Assembly (NCBI RefSeq): GCF_001703635.1
Contig: NZ_LQZT01000048.1
Coordinates: forward strand, 20,474-84,473
Reading direction: 5' to 3'
Length of the DNA stretch: 64,000 nt
From: Parahoeflea olei
Lineage (GTDB): Bacteria; Pseudomonadota; Alphaproteobacteria; Rhizobiales; Rhizobiaceae
The position numbers and the translations under genes were made by a program. The notes under the pieces are model-generated. The model was not told where the DNA came from and did no database searches. It worked only from the letters and a program-made list of their open reading frames with translations. Below, piece by piece: positions 48,106 to 57,761 of this stretch (positions within the stretch are counted from its first letter, which is position 1; every line of letters begins with the position of its first letter).

Positions 48106-49302
48106 TCAGTCGGGGTCCGTCTCCCGCATCAGCCGCACCAGCGCCAGCAAGGCCAGCATCGACAGAAGCGACAGCGCGACGAGACAGCCGATGGCGGCTG
48201 CCGTTCCCGCGCGCTCGTTGAGGGCGATGATGGTGAAGGGCGCGGCCGCGGAGAGCACCATGCGAAAGCCGGTCAACTTGCCGGTGCGGCGGCCATAGCC
48301 CTCCGGGCCGAAGTAATGCAGCGGCAGCATGCCGCGCACGATCGAGGTCAGGCCCTGCCCCGCGCCGTACATCACCGCAAAGGCGAAAACCAGGGCCGCG
48401 ACCGGCGCGATCAGCGTCGCGCCGAGCAGGACCAGACCGAGCAGCATCACCGAGGCGGCGATGATCGCCGTCGCGGGCGGCGAAAACCGGCTGCGGCGCG
48501 CATATTCGAACAGCCGCGCCCCCACTTGCGACGGACCGATGCAGCTTGCGGCCAGCGTCGCGGTGGCCGTGGCAAATCCGATGTCGTCAAGAAGGATCAG
48601 CAGCGATGCCCCCACGGCCGAGACGACAAAGCCGCCGCTTGCCAGGCTGACGCCCATCAGGATCATCGGACGGGGGCCGGCAGGCGGAATGGCAAAGCGG
48701 GGTGCAGCGGGGCTGCGCGCACCGGCCAAGCTCTCGGGCGGCGTCTGCCGTCCCTTCGGCATGGTCAGGTGGATCGGCAGCGCGATCATGAGGTTCATCG
48801 CGGCGAGGACAAGATAGACCTCGCGCCAGCTCATCTGGGTCAAGAGCCACTGGACCAGCGGCCAGAAGATGGTGGACGCGAAGCCGGCGATCAGGGTGAC
48901 GAGGGTGATTTCGGCGCGGGCGTTGCGCCCGTAGCGCTGGGCCAGTGCCGCGAAGCCGGCATCATACTGAACCGCAATCGCCACGAATTCCGCGGCCAGC
49001 GCCAGAGCCGTGAACTGCCAGGCCGTCTGCATCACCGCCATCAGCGCGAGCGTGGCCCCCGCTGCCAGCGACCCGGCACTCATGACCCAGCGGGCGCCGA
49101 AACGGTCGATCATGGAGCCGACGATGGGCGCAGAGACGGCGCCGGCCAGCAGCCCGATCGAGAAGATGGCAAAGACGAAGCTCTGCTCCCAGCCGAATTC
49201 CAGGGAGATCTGCGGCGCGAGCACGGCGAAGGAGTAATAGAGCGTCCCGTAACCGATGGTCATGGTGACACCCAGACCGATGGTCGAGGGAAGGACTTTC
49301 AT
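48106..49302 (-). CDS. MFS transporter
   Basis: The 398-residue protein has 12 hydrophobic segments and the MFS loop pattern GSMIDRFGARWVM between helices 2 and 3. The substrate cannot be told; the family group looks like monocarboxylate/oxalate-type (YbfB/OFA-like) transporters. ATG at 49302 begins KVLPSTIGLGVTMTIG; an earlier in-frame start at 49356 adds 18 residues. Convergent with the BTLCP gene (24 bases). Confidence 0.85.
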   Translation of the reverse strand: MKVLPSTIGLGVTMTIGYGTLYYSFAVLAPQISLEFGWEQSFVFAIFSIGLLAGAVSAPIVGSMIDRFGARWVMSAGSLAAGATLALMAVMQTAWQFTALALAAEFVAIAVQYDAGFAALAQRYGRNARAEITLVTLIAGFASTIFWPLVQWLLTQMSWREVYLVLAAMNLMIALPIHLTMPKGRQTPPESLAGARSPAAPRFAIPPAGPRPMILMGVSLASGGFVVSAVGASLLILLDDIGFATATATLAASCIGPSQVGARLFEYARRSRFSPPATAIIAASVMLLGLVLLGATLIAPVAALVFAFAVMYGAGQGLTSIVRGMLPLHYFGPEGYGRRTGKLTGFRMVLSAAAPFTIIALNERAGTAAAIGCLVALSLLSMLALLALVRLMRETDPD

Positions 49303-49448
49303 GGGGCCGCGGAAGCTGATGTGATTGCCGGACCGATGTGACGCCAGCGCCCGCAAAAGGTCAAGCCGCCTTCACCACGCGGCGGCCCGGTTTTCAGGCC
49401 CCGGCCGGCCCGGACGCCCGGGCCGGCAGGCAGGCCACCGGCCCGAGG

Positions 49449-50432
49449 TCACGCGTTGCCGATCAGCATGCCGGCGGCAAAGACCAGCGCGCCGCCGAGC
49501 ACCACCTGGAAGATCGCCCGGCTCCAGGGCGTTTCCATCCAATGGTTCTGGATCCAGGCAATGACCCAGAGTTCGACGAAGACGACGGCGATGGCGACCG
49601 TGGTCGCAAGGGTGAAATCGGGGATCAGATAGGGCAGCGCGTGGCCCAGCCCGCCGATCGCCGTCATCACCCCGGAGGCGAGGCCGCGCTTGAGCGGCGA
49701 TCCGCGCCCCGAGATCACCCCGTCATCATGGGCGGCTTCGGTGAAGCCCATCGAAATGCCCGCACCGACCGACGCCGACAGGCCGACCAGAAAGGTGGTC
49801 CAGGTGTCGCCGGTGGCAAAGGCGGTGGCGAAGATCGGCGCCAGCGTGGAGACCGAACCGTCCATCAGGCCGGCCAGCCCCGGCTGGACATAGGTCAGGA
49901 TGAACTTGCGGCGCGCGGTCTGCGCCTCCTCGGCCTGGACATCGTCGGGCGTGTGCTCAAGACCGAGCCGCCGGGCGAGCGATTCATGGCCTTTTTCGGC
50001 GAGCGCCAGATCACCCAGGAGCTTGCGGGTGTCGGCGTCCGAGGTGCGGCGGGCGGCGGCCAGGTAGAACTCATGGGCGCGGGCCTCCATGTCTTCGGCA
50101 GCCTGCCGGATCCTGTCGACCGGCTGGTTCTTCATCAGCCAGTCCGGCTTGCGCTCGTAATAGCCGCGCACATGCTCGCGGCGAATGAGCGGGATCCGGT
50201 CGCCGAAGCGCGCCTTGTGGCGCTCGATCAGGCGCGCCCGATGGTCGCCCTCCTCCACCGCCATCTCCTCGAACACCCGGGCCGAATTGGGATAGTCGTC
50301 GCGCAGATGGTCGGCATAGGCGAGGTAGATGCGGGCGTCGTCTTCTTCCGACGAGATCGCCAGCGCGAGGATTTCCTGCTCGGTGAGCGAATCGAATGGC
50401 CGGCGGTTCAAGCCTGCGAGGCGGGACAGCAT
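49449..50432 (-). CDS. mbfA: Membrane-bound ferritin MbfA (iron exporter, ferritin-VIT1 fusion)
   Basis: The 327-residue protein joins an N-terminal ferritin-like (rubrerythrin-type) domain, with EEDDARIYLAYADHL and MAVEEGDHRARLIERH supplying the Glu/His metal ligands, to a C-terminal VIT1-type membrane domain (PGLAGLMDGSVSTLAPIF, GAGISMGFTEAAHDDG). MbfA of Bradyrhizobium and Agrobacterium exports iron and protects against iron and peroxide stress, and is repressed by Irr. A perfect Irr box abuts its ribosome-binding site here (AAGGAG). The next gene diverges. Confidence 0.95.
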   Translation of the reverse strand: MLSRLAGLNRRPFDSLTEQEILALAISSEEDDARIYLAYADHLRDDYPNSARVFEEMAVEEGDHRARLIERHKARFGDRIPLIRREHVRGYYERKPDWLMKNQPVDRIRQAAEDMEARAHEFYLAAARRTSDADTRKLLGDLALAEKGHESLARRLGLEHTPDDVQAEEAQTARRKFILTYVQPGLAGLMDGSVSTLAPIFATAFATGDTWTTFLVGLSASVGAGISMGFTEAAHDDGVISGRGSPLKRGLASGVMTAIGGLGHALPYLIPDFTLATTVAIAVVFVELWVIAWIQNHWMETPWSRAIFQVVLGGALVFAAGMLIGNA

Positions 50433-50445
50433 GGCGGAGACTCCT

Positions 50446-50462
50446 TTTAGAATGATTCTAAA
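50446..50462 (-). promoter_or_regulatory. Perfect Irr iron control element (ICE) before mbfA
   Basis: TTTAGAATGATTCTAAA is a perfect TTTAGAA-N3-TTCTAAA palindrome, directly touching the mbfA Shine-Dalgarno sequence and 14 bases from the start codon. Irr bound here at low iron would block mbfA. It also lies in the 79-bp gap shared with the divergent gene at 50512/50554. Confidence 0.85.
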
Positions 50463-50553
50463 CTAAGCGCCGGCAGCGGGGTTTGCAAGCCGAAAACGGA
50501 AAGTTGAAGCGATGTGGGTTGATCCGACACGGCTGGCGGGGCAAGGCTTCACC

Positions 50554-51402
50554 ATGACCGATGCGCGCACCTTGCCCGATACGCTGCTCGACCGCCTGGG
50601 ACGGTTCCTGGCCAGGCGGCTGCATTCGACCAATCCCGGATACGAGCCCTATACCCCCTCCGACCCAGAGACGCTGTCGCGCACGCTCCGGCCCGGCGAC
50701 ATCCTGCTGGTGGAAGGCAACCAGAAGGTTTCCGCGGCGATCAAGTATCTCACGCAGTCAACCTGGTCGCATGCCGCCCTCTATGTCGGCGATGCCCTGA
50801 AACCCGAGGACGGGGCGCGGGATGGGACGCTCGTCGACCATCCCCGGCTCGTCGAGGTCAATCTCGGCGAAGGCTGCGTGGCCGTGCCGCTGTCGAAATA
50901 CACACGCTTCAACACCCGGATCTGCCGCCCCGTCGGGCTGACGCCGGAAGACCGCGCCGCCGTCGTGGACTACATGATCGCCCGGCTCGGCGTCCGCTAC
51001 GACATGAAGAACATCTTCGACCTGTTGCGCTATTTCTTTCCGACCCCGCCGGTTCCGGTGGCCTGGCGGCGGCGGATGATCGCCTTCGGCTCGGGCGATC
51101 CCACCCGGGCGATCTGTTCCTCGATGATCGCCCAGGCGTTTCAGGCGGTGAAATACCCGATCCTGCCCGAGGTGACGCTGGCTCCCGGGCGGCAGCGCGC
51201 CGATTCGGACTATTCCCGACGCGAAATCCTGCATATCCGGCACCATTCGCTGTTTGCCCCGCGCGATTTCGACCTCTCGCCCTATTTCCGTATCGTCAAG
51301 CCGACGCTCGAATACGGTTTCGACTACAAGCGGCTCGAATGGGGCGACAAGCGCGGGCGCGAAGCGGAACCCACGCGCGAAATTCACCAGCAGACGGATT
51401 GA
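50554..51402 (+). CDS. YiiX/YebB-like NlpC/P60-superfamily cysteine hydrolase
   Basis: The protein (282 residues from ATG 50554; 296 from 50512) has the permuted papain-like fold: LRPGDILLVEGNQ, the His segment TQSTWSHAALYVG and the Cys in AICSSMIAQAF. Such enzymes hydrolyse amide bonds in lipids or peptidoglycan, often at the membrane. The N-terminus resembles relatives from the inner start (LLDRLGRFLARRL), so I use 50554; both starts have modest ribosome-binding sites. It shares a short intergenic region with the Irr box of mbfA and might respond to iron. Confidence 0.8.
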   Translation: MTDARTLPDTLLDRLGRFLARRLHSTNPGYEPYTPSDPETLSRTLRPGDILLVEGNQKVSAAIKYLTQSTWSHAALYVGDALKPEDGARDGTLVDHPRLVEVNLGEGCVAVPLSKYTRFNTRICRPVGLTPEDRAAVVDYMIARLGVRYDMKNIFDLLRYFFPTPPVPVAWRRRMIAFGSGDPTRAICSSMIAQAFQAVKYPILPEVTLAPGRQRADSDYSRREILHIRHHSLFAPRDFDLSPYFRIVKPTLEYGFDYKRLEWGDKRGREAEPTREIHQQTD

Positions 51403-51550
51403 CATTCGGCCCCGCCGGGCGGGAGAGTGGTCGACGCGACGCGCCCCATCGCGCATGGGGATGCCGCCGCGCCGCATCTTGCGAGATCCGGGGCCTGCCT
51501 TGCCGGCAAGCCCGCGCAGGCGGCGTCTTCAACAGTTTCGGGGTATTGTC

Positions 51551-52867
51551 ATGAACGACCAGGCCGAGGCGGCGGAAACCGCCCGGAAACGCCATGGAAT
51601 TTTCCATCCAAAGATCCTGACGACCTTGCGGACCTATGACGGGCCGACCTTCCTGGCGGATTTCGGCGCCGGCCTGACCGTGGCCATGGTCGCCCTGCCG
51701 CTGGCGATGGCGATCGCCATCGCCTCGGGCGCCAATCCCGGCGTCGGCCTCGTCACCGCCATTGTCGCAGGCTTCGTCATCTCCGCGCTCGGCGGCAGCC
51801 GGGTGCAGATCGGCGGGCCGACCGGCGCCTTCATCGTCGTGGTCTATTCGGTGATCCTCGACCACGGCTACGACGGACTGGTGCTCGCCACCTTCATGGC
51901 CGGGCTGATCCTGATCGTCGCCGGCGTGTTCCGTGCCGGACGGCTGATCCGGCATGTGCCGGAACCGGTGATCAACGGCTTCACCATCGGCATCGGCGTG
52001 ATCATCGGCTCAAGCCAGATCGCGGACTTCTTCGGGTTGACCGTCGAGGGCAAGATGCCGGCCGACTTCATTCCCAAGCTTGAGGTCTTGTGGCAGAGCG
52101 CGGGCAGCTTCTCGGCACCGAGCGCAGTGATCGCGGTCGTGACCATGGTCCTGATCGTCGCCTTCCGGCGCGCCGCGCCCAAACTGCCCGGGCTGGTCGT
52201 CGCCGTGGGCCTGACCTCGGCGGCGGTGGCGGTGTTCGGGCTCGACGTCGAAACCATCGCCAGCCGCTTCGGCGCGATCCAGTCGAGCCTGCCGAGCCCC
52301 ACTTTGCCCTCGATCACGCTCGAACGGCTCGTGGACCTGCTGCCCTCGGCGCTGATCATCGCCTTTCTCGCGGGCGTGGAATCCCTGCTGTCGGCTCTGG
52401 TCGCGGACCGGATGGCAGGCACAGCGCACCGGTCCAACACCGAAATCGTGGCGCAGGGCGTTGCCAACTGCGCGTCGGCACTGTTCGCCGGGCTTCCGGC
52501 CACCGGCGCGATCGCCCGCACAGCCACCAATATCCGCGCCGGCGCGAAGACACCGATGGCGGGGATCCTGCACGCGCTGTTCCTGCTCGCCTTCATGATG
52601 CTGGCGGCGCCGCTGGCAGGGCTGCTCGCGTTGCCGGCGCTGGCCGCCGTGCTGGTGCTGACGGCCTGGAACATGGCCGAGCCGCAGCATTTCATGGAGC
52701 GCATGCGTACCCGCAGGTCCGATCAGGTGCTGCTGTTGATGACCCTGGTCCTGACCGTGCTCGCGGACCTCACGGTGGCGATCGGCGCCGGGGTGGCCGT
52801 CGGCCTGATGCTTAGGCTCAAGCGCCGCGGCCTGCCGGAATCGGACTGGCACGCCCCCGACCGCTGA
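51551..52867 (+). CDS. SulP family anion transporter lacking a STAS domain
   Basis: The 438-residue protein has the SulP transmembrane core: DFGAGLTVAMVALPLAMAIA, IGGPTGAFIVVVYS, AGVESLLSALVADRM and FAGLPATGAIARTATNIR. It would carry sulfate, bicarbonate or another anion. The C-terminal STAS regulatory domain is missing; the protein ends 20 residues after the last helix (KRRGLPESDWHAPDR). No frameshifted STAS remnant is obvious downstream. ATG at 51551 begins NDQAEAAETARK. The 148-bp gap upstream has no gene. Confidence 0.9.
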   Translation: MNDQAEAAETARKRHGIFHPKILTTLRTYDGPTFLADFGAGLTVAMVALPLAMAIAIASGANPGVGLVTAIVAGFVISALGGSRVQIGGPTGAFIVVVYSVILDHGYDGLVLATFMAGLILIVAGVFRAGRLIRHVPEPVINGFTIGIGVIIGSSQIADFFGLTVEGKMPADFIPKLEVLWQSAGSFSAPSAVIAVVTMVLIVAFRRAAPKLPGLVVAVGLTSAAVAVFGLDVETIASRFGAIQSSLPSPTLPSITLERLVDLLPSALIIAFLAGVESLLSALVADRMAGTAHRSNTEIVAQGVANCASALFAGLPATGAIARTATNIRAGAKTPMAGILHALFLLAFMMLAAPLAGLLALPALAAVLVLTAWNMAEPQHFMERMRTRRSDQVLLLMTLVLTVLADLTVAIGAGVAVGLMLRLKRRGLPESDWHAPDR

Positions 52868-53015
52868 AGCTTGCGCGGGCCGCCGGAGCCATCCGGCATC
52901 GGCGGCCCTGCGTCCCGTAAAGCGCTGAAGGCCGGCTCCGTGTCCGCGGCAAGCATGGAGCCGCCCGAAACCGGGCGCACGAAAAGGCCGGTTCGACCAA
53001 GGCCGCCGGTGGGCC

Positions 53016-54266
53016 TCAGCGCCCGGCCTGCTGCGGCGCGTCCCCGCGACCGAACACCAGGTAGAGGGAAAAGCAGACACTTGCGATAAAGACGGCATCG
53101 TGGATGTCGTGCCCCAGCATCAGCCCCACCAGTCCGGAGCACAGATAGACGGTTATGAACCCGCAGACCAGGAAGAAGCCTGCCTTGCCGGTGTCATCCT
53201 TGGGGGCCCGGGCCGCAGCCACGATCGGCACGATGACGACCGCCAGCAGCGCGAGGAGGCCGAGCAGGCCCGAGCGAAGCATCACCGAAAGCGCCACGTT
53301 GTGGGCATGGCTGAAGGAAATGCCCTCCCCGAACAATTCCAGGGTCCTGTCGGCGATTTCCTTGCGTTCGTTGCCCGGCCCGTAGCCGAGCAGCGGCCTT
53401 TCGAGAACCAGCTCGTATCCCGCACTGTAGATGCGGAGCCGTTGCCCGATCGAACCGGAGAGATCCCCTTCCTCGATCGCTTGAAACTCGCTGACGGCCT
53501 CCTGCATGCGCTGGTCGAAAACCTGGGAAGACAGCGCCAACAGCGCCGCACCGCATGCCATCAGCGCGACGAGGGCCGGAAGCCCCGTCACGATCCGCCG
53601 GAGCGGGCGATACATCACCAGCCGCAGCACGGGGACAAGGACCAGCGCCAGCCACATGGCGCGGCTGCCGGACAGCACGGTGACGAAGGCCGCACACAGC
53701 GCCGCCGCCAGAAACACGAAGGACCACCGGTTCCAGCGCCGGTCCGCGGCACCGATGGTGACGAGATAGAGAACCGTTGCCAGCAGGGCGAGCACGCTCG
53801 AGTTCCCGGATGCCATTTCCGGCCGGTGGTCCGCCGGGGTCACGGCCAGCAACACCGGGACCGCAAGCAGCGAGGCGATGGCGGCGGTCTTTTCGACCGC
53901 GTCGAGCAGTTGCGCCCGGTCGGCGACGGTGATCGCGTACAAGCCGGCAAAGCCCAGGAAAGGCAGGTTCTCGATCACTTCCTTGGCGGCGATCCCGCTC
54001 GGATGAACCGCTGCCGAAACGAGATCGGCCACGAACAGGCCGGCAAAGGCGAAGAAAACGAGCCGGATCGGTTCGGGCGGAGACCATTTCAGCCGGCCCG
54101 TGCCGAGATGAAAGCTGCTGAACACCGCACCGGCGATCACCACGACCGACACGGTGCTGCCGATGAAAGCAGCCAGACAGAGCACGATGGAATAGAATGC
54201 CAGGTTGATCCGGCCGTAGCTCTCGAATTGGGGCCGAAACAGAAAGTCGATGACCGGGCGAATCAT
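53016..54266 (-). CDS. O-antigen ligase family protein
   Basis: The 416-residue polytopic protein has about 11 membrane segments and the Wzy_C/WaaL-like features: LSGSRAMWLALVLVPVLRL, a large periplasmic loop with GYGPGNERKEI, and SFSHAHNVALSVMLRSG with the conserved His. It is probably an O-antigen ligase or polymerase acting in the periplasm. No polysaccharide cluster is adjacent here; the GT2/GtrA/GT-C locus lies 17 kb away. Confidence 0.82.
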   Translation of the reverse strand: MIRPVIDFLFRPQFESYGRINLAFYSIVLCLAAFIGSTVSVVVIAGAVFSSFHLGTGRLKWSPPEPIRLVFFAFAGLFVADLVSAAVHPSGIAAKEVIENLPFLGFAGLYAITVADRAQLLDAVEKTAAIASLLAVPVLLAVTPADHRPEMASGNSSVLALLATVLYLVTIGAADRRWNRWSFVFLAAALCAAFVTVLSGSRAMWLALVLVPVLRLVMYRPLRRIVTGLPALVALMACGAALLALSSQVFDQRMQEAVSEFQAIEEGDLSGSIGQRLRIYSAGYELVLERPLLGYGPGNERKEIADRTLELFGEGISFSHAHNVALSVMLRSGLLGLLALLAVVIVPIVAAARAPKDDTGKAGFFLVCGFITVYLCSGLVGLMLGHDIHDAVFIASVCFSLYLVFGRGDAPQQAGR

Positions 54267-54616
54267 TGCGGGCCCCTGTCATCCGCCAGAAACCCGCAGG
54301 CAATCATGCCGAAAAAGCCACGTCCGGGGTCATCTTTGTCACGAGATACTTTCATCTACTGGAGATTTGCACCGGTTTATTTCCTTGCCTGTCCCGCGCC
54401 CCGAGCCTGCCACGGCTCTTTACGTGTCGCTTATAAACACAGCCCGCCCTCAGCTCAAGCGCCCGTTGTGCCGGGACAATCTTGCGCGGCGGCGGCATGT
54501 GGCGTGTCCGGCCGGGGCGGGAGGCCTCCGAATCCGCCCGGCAAACCGCACGCCCGTGCTGCGGGGCCGGAGTTTCCGCGATTGCCTTTTTCCACGGTCC
54601 TGCTAAATCGCGGCCT
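54267..54616. other. Divergent gap without a supported gene
   Basis: These 350 bases separate the O-antigen ligase-like gene from lepA. It must hold both promoters; CGCTTATAAACAC at 54428-54440 contains a -10-like TATAAA on the plus strand but no good -35 at the right distance. No RNA gene or repeat stands out. Confidence 0.5.
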
Positions 54617-56425
54617 ATGACACACACCCCGCTTTCCCACATTCGGAACTTTTCGATCGTCGCCCATATCGATCACGGCAAGTCGACCCTTGCCGACCGG
54701 TTGATCCAGACCTGCGGCGGCTTGGCCGACCGGGAGATGAGCCAGCAGGTGCTCGACTCGATGGATATCGAGAAGGAGCGCGGCATCACCATCAAGGCGC
54801 AGACGGTCAGGCTGCACTACACCGCCAAGGACGGCGAGATGTATGTGCTCAACCTGATCGACACGCCGGGCCATGTCGACTTCGCCTATGAAGTCTCGCG
54901 CTCGCTCCGGGCCTGCGAAGGCTCGCTGCTGGTGGTCGATGCCAGCCAGGGCGTGGAGGCGCAGACGCTCGCAAACGTCTATGCCGCGCTCGATGCCGAT
55001 CACGAGATCGTGCCGGTCTTGAACAAGATCGACCTGCCGGCGGCCGAACCCGACCGCATCAAGGAACAGATCGAGGAAGTGATCGGGCTCGACGCCTCCG
55101 ACGCGGTGATGATTTCCGCCAAGACCGGGCTCGGCATCGCCGACGTGCTCGAAGCGATCGTGACCCGGCTGCCGGCTCCCAAGGGCGGCACGCTCAAGGA
55201 TCCGCTGAAAGCCATGCTGGTCGACAGCTGGTACGACACCTATCTCGGCGTGATCGTGCTGGTGCGGGTGATCGATGGGGAAATGAAGAAGGGCCAGCAG
55301 ATTCGGCTGATGGGCACGGACGCGCGCTACACCGTGGAGCGGATCGGCGTGATCACGCCCAAGCTTGTCACCGTGGACGCGCTCGGCCCCGGCGAGATCG
55401 GCTTCATCACCGCCTCGATCAAGGAAGTGGCCGACACCCGCGTGGGCGACACGATCACCGAGGAACGGCGCCCGACGGCAGCCCCCCTGCCCGGCTTCAA
55501 GCCGGCGCAACCGGTGGTATTCTGCGGGCTGTTCCCGGTGGACGCCGCCGATTTCGAGGACCTGCGCGCGGCGATGGGCAAACTGAGGCTCAACGACGCC
55601 TCGTTCTCGTTCGAGATGGAAACCTCGGCCGCGCTCGGCTTCGGCTTCCGCTGTGGCTTCCTGGGGCTTCTGCATCTCGAGATCATCCAGGAACGGCTTG
55701 AGCGCGAGTTCAATCTCGACCTGATTGCCACCGCGCCGTCGGTGGTCTACCGGATGAACATGACCAATGGCGACGTGGTCGAACTGCACAATCCGGCCGA
55801 CATGCCGGACGTGGTGCGGATCAAGTCGATCGAGGAGCCGTGGATCAAGGCCACGATCCTGACGCCCGACGAATATCTTGGCTCGATCCTGAAACTGTGC
55901 CAGGATCGCCGCGGCATCCAGACCGACCTCTCCTATGTCGGCAAGCGGGCGATGGTGACCTATGCGCTGCCTTTGAACGAGGTGGTGTTCGATTTCTACG
56001 ACCGGCTGAAATCGATCTCCAAGGGCTATGCCAGCTTCGACTACCAGATCACCGGCTACCAGGAAGGCGACCTGGTGCGGATGTCGATCCTGGTCAACGA
56101 GGAGCCGGTCGACGCGCTGTCGATGCTGGTGCACCGGTCGGCTGCGGAAAAGCGCGGCCGCGCCATGTGCGAGAAGCTCAAGGACCTGATCCCGCGGCAC
56201 ATGTTCAAGATCCCGATCCAGGCCGCCATCGGCGGCAAGGTGGTGGCGCGCGAGACCATCTCGGCGATGCGCAAGGACGTGACCGCCAAGTGCTATGGCG
56301 GCGACGCCACCCGCAAGCGCAAGCTTCTCGACAAGCAGAAGGCCGGCAAGAAACGCATGCGCCAGTTCGGCAAGGTCGAGATCCCGCAGGAAGCCTTCAT
56401 CGAGGCGCTGAAGATCGGCGAATAG
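54617..56425 (+). CDS. lepA: Elongation factor 4 (LepA)
   Basis: LepA is a ribosome-associated GTPase affecting initiation and translocation. The 602-residue product has the GTPase motifs AHIDHGKSTLADRL, DTPGHVDFAYEVSRSL and NKIDLP, the EF-G-like domains, and the LepA C-terminal domain with FKIPIQAAIGGKVVARETI and GGDATRKRKLLDKQKAGKK in part. ATG at 54617 gives THTPLSHIRNFSIVAHIDHG, the usual start; the open extension upstream is not conserved. Confidence 0.97.
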   Translation: MTHTPLSHIRNFSIVAHIDHGKSTLADRLIQTCGGLADREMSQQVLDSMDIEKERGITIKAQTVRLHYTAKDGEMYVLNLIDTPGHVDFAYEVSRSLRACEGSLLVVDASQGVEAQTLANVYAALDADHEIVPVLNKIDLPAAEPDRIKEQIEEVIGLDASDAVMISAKTGLGIADVLEAIVTRLPAPKGGTLKDPLKAMLVDSWYDTYLGVIVLVRVIDGEMKKGQQIRLMGTDARYTVERIGVITPKLVTVDALGPGEIGFITASIKEVADTRVGDTITEERRPTAAPLPGFKPAQPVVFCGLFPVDAADFEDLRAAMGKLRLNDASFSFEMETSAALGFGFRCGFLGLLHLEIIQERLEREFNLDLIATAPSVVYRMNMTNGDVVELHNPADMPDVVRIKSIEEPWIKATILTPDEYLGSILKLCQDRRGIQTDLSYVGKRAMVTYALPLNEVVFDFYDRLKSISKGYASFDYQITGYQEGDLVRMSILVNEEPVDALSMLVHRSAAEKRGRAMCEKLKDLIPRHMFKIPIQAAIGGKVVARETISAMRKDVTAKCYGGDATRKRKLLDKQKAGKKRMRQFGKVEIPQEAFIEALKIGE

Positions 56426-56461
56426 ACATTCGCCGCGGAAACCGCCTGCCCGGCTGCCGGA

Positions 56462-57400
56462 TCAGTTCGGCAGCGGCAGTGCCGTGCGCCGGCTGCGGCG
56501 CCATTGCCAGAGAATGTGGGCGACGAGCGCCAGGAACACCACGCCGCCGCCGACGAGCGTTCGCGGCGCCGGCACTTCCGCGTGAATCAGCCACACCCAG
56601 ACCGGCCCCAGCACCGGCTCCATGGTCGAGATCAACGCCGCCAGCGCCGAGGGGATCAGCCGCGCGCCGGTGGCAAACAGCGCCATGCCGAGCCCGAGAT
56701 TGAAGGCGCCGAACAGGAACAGCAGCCCGAAATCGCGCGCGCTCACCATCAGCCCCGAGGAAAGAACCGCGCCCACCACCGTGCCGATGATCACCCCGAG
56801 GCAGACGGCGGGCGTCATGCGCACGCCGGCATGGCGCCGGGTGATCACGGTGGCCGCGGCAAACACCACCGCGATCAGCAGCGCCAGCCCGTCGCCGATG
56901 AAGGAGACATTGGCGGCGAAGGAATCGGACACCATCACCGCGATGCCGGCGATCACCGCCAGGATTGCCGCCCAGGTGACGCGGTCCACCGCCTCGCCCA
57001 GGAAGACGACGCCGAGAAGCGCCGCGATCAGCGGCACGCCGGCCTGCATCAACAGGATATTGGCGACCGTGGTGTAGCCGAGCGCCACCACGAAGGAGAT
57101 CGACGCCGTGGCAAAGCAAAGCGCCACGCCGAGGCCGGCAAGGCCCATGGTGCGGAACAGCCGTAGCGTGCCGGCCGGCCCGTCGCGCCAGAGCATGAAG
57201 CCCAGCAGGAACACGGCGGCGAAAAACGAGCGCCAGGCGATCACGGTCCAGGAATCGCTCACGGTGAGGCCGCGGGCGATCGCGCCGCCGAAGCTCCAGG
57301 CCAGGGCCGCGCCGAACACCAGGAGCGCGCCCTGACGCATGTCGGATCTGTCCGGGGCGGGCGCGGCGGAATGAGGCAAGGGGGCGGCAAGCTGGTCCAT
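56462..57400 (-). CDS. EamA/DMT superfamily exporter
   Basis: The 312-residue protein has ten hydrophobic segments in two EamA repeats (FGAALAWSFGGAIARGL and a second starting near FLFGAFNLGLGMALFATG), as in drug/metabolite exporters of amino acids or nucleosides. ATG at 57400 has GAGGGA just upstream; ATG 57340 is an alternative. The frame is open to 57613, but the extra residues are low-complexity. Convergent with lepA (37 bases). Confidence 0.88.
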   Translation of the reverse strand: MDQLAAPLPHSAAPAPDRSDMRQGALLVFGAALAWSFGGAIARGLTVSDSWTVIAWRSFFAAVFLLGFMLWRDGPAGTLRLFRTMGLAGLGVALCFATASISFVVALGYTTVANILLMQAGVPLIAALLGVVFLGEAVDRVTWAAILAVIAGIAVMVSDSFAANVSFIGDGLALLIAVVFAAATVITRRHAGVRMTPAVCLGVIIGTVVGAVLSSGLMVSARDFGLLFLFGAFNLGLGMALFATGARLIPSALAALISTMEPVLGPVWVWLIHAEVPAPRTLVGGGVVFLALVAHILWQWRRSRRTALPLPN

Positions 57401-57594
57401 GATTCCCTCATAATCCGGAAAACGCGGTCCGCACGCCAGCACCCGCGACATTGCGGGGCGCGAACGGAGCGGCGGCCGGCGCAAAGGCGAATGTTTTCCG
57501 CCTGTTGGCGCTACCGGTGGGGCGGCGATGGGGCCGCGCACCGGCTTCGTACGCAAGATAGTGAAGATAATTGCACCGGTCCTGCATTCTGCCG

Positions 57595-57623
57595 TTGACA
57601 CAGCCCGCTCCAACGCCTAAATC
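57595..57623 (+). promoter_or_regulatory. Sigma70-type promoter of tRNA-Leu
   Basis: TTGACA (57595-57600), a 17-base spacer and TAAATC (57618-57623) end ten bases before the tRNA gene. The -35 box is perfect; the -10 is weak. Confidence 0.6.
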
Positions 57624-57632
57624 CGCCCGCAT

Positions 57633-57719
57633 GCCCAGATGGCGGAATTGGTAGACGCGCCAGCTTCAGGTGCTGGTACTGGCAACGGTGTGGAGGTTCG
57701 AGTCCTCTTCTGGGCACCA
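57633..57719 (+). tRNA. tRNA-Leu (anticodon CAG)
   Basis: GCCCAGA at the 5' end pairs with TCTGGGC before the ACCA end; the D-arm (GGCGGAATTGGTAGACGC), a 5-bp anticodon stem CCAGC/GCTGG with loop TTCAGGT (anticodon CAG at 57667-57669), a long variable arm and the T-loop GGTTCGAGTCC are all present. CCA is encoded. The 3' half is the likely integration target of the recombinase gene that follows. Confidence 0.97.
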
Positions 57720-57761
57720 ATTTCATGTTTCGGAACGTCCGTGGATGTTCAGAGACGCCGC

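Noticed and set aside
54352..54642. Short frames in the lepA upstream gap
   Set aside because: No ribosome-binding sites, no family likeness and overlap with the lepA start region.
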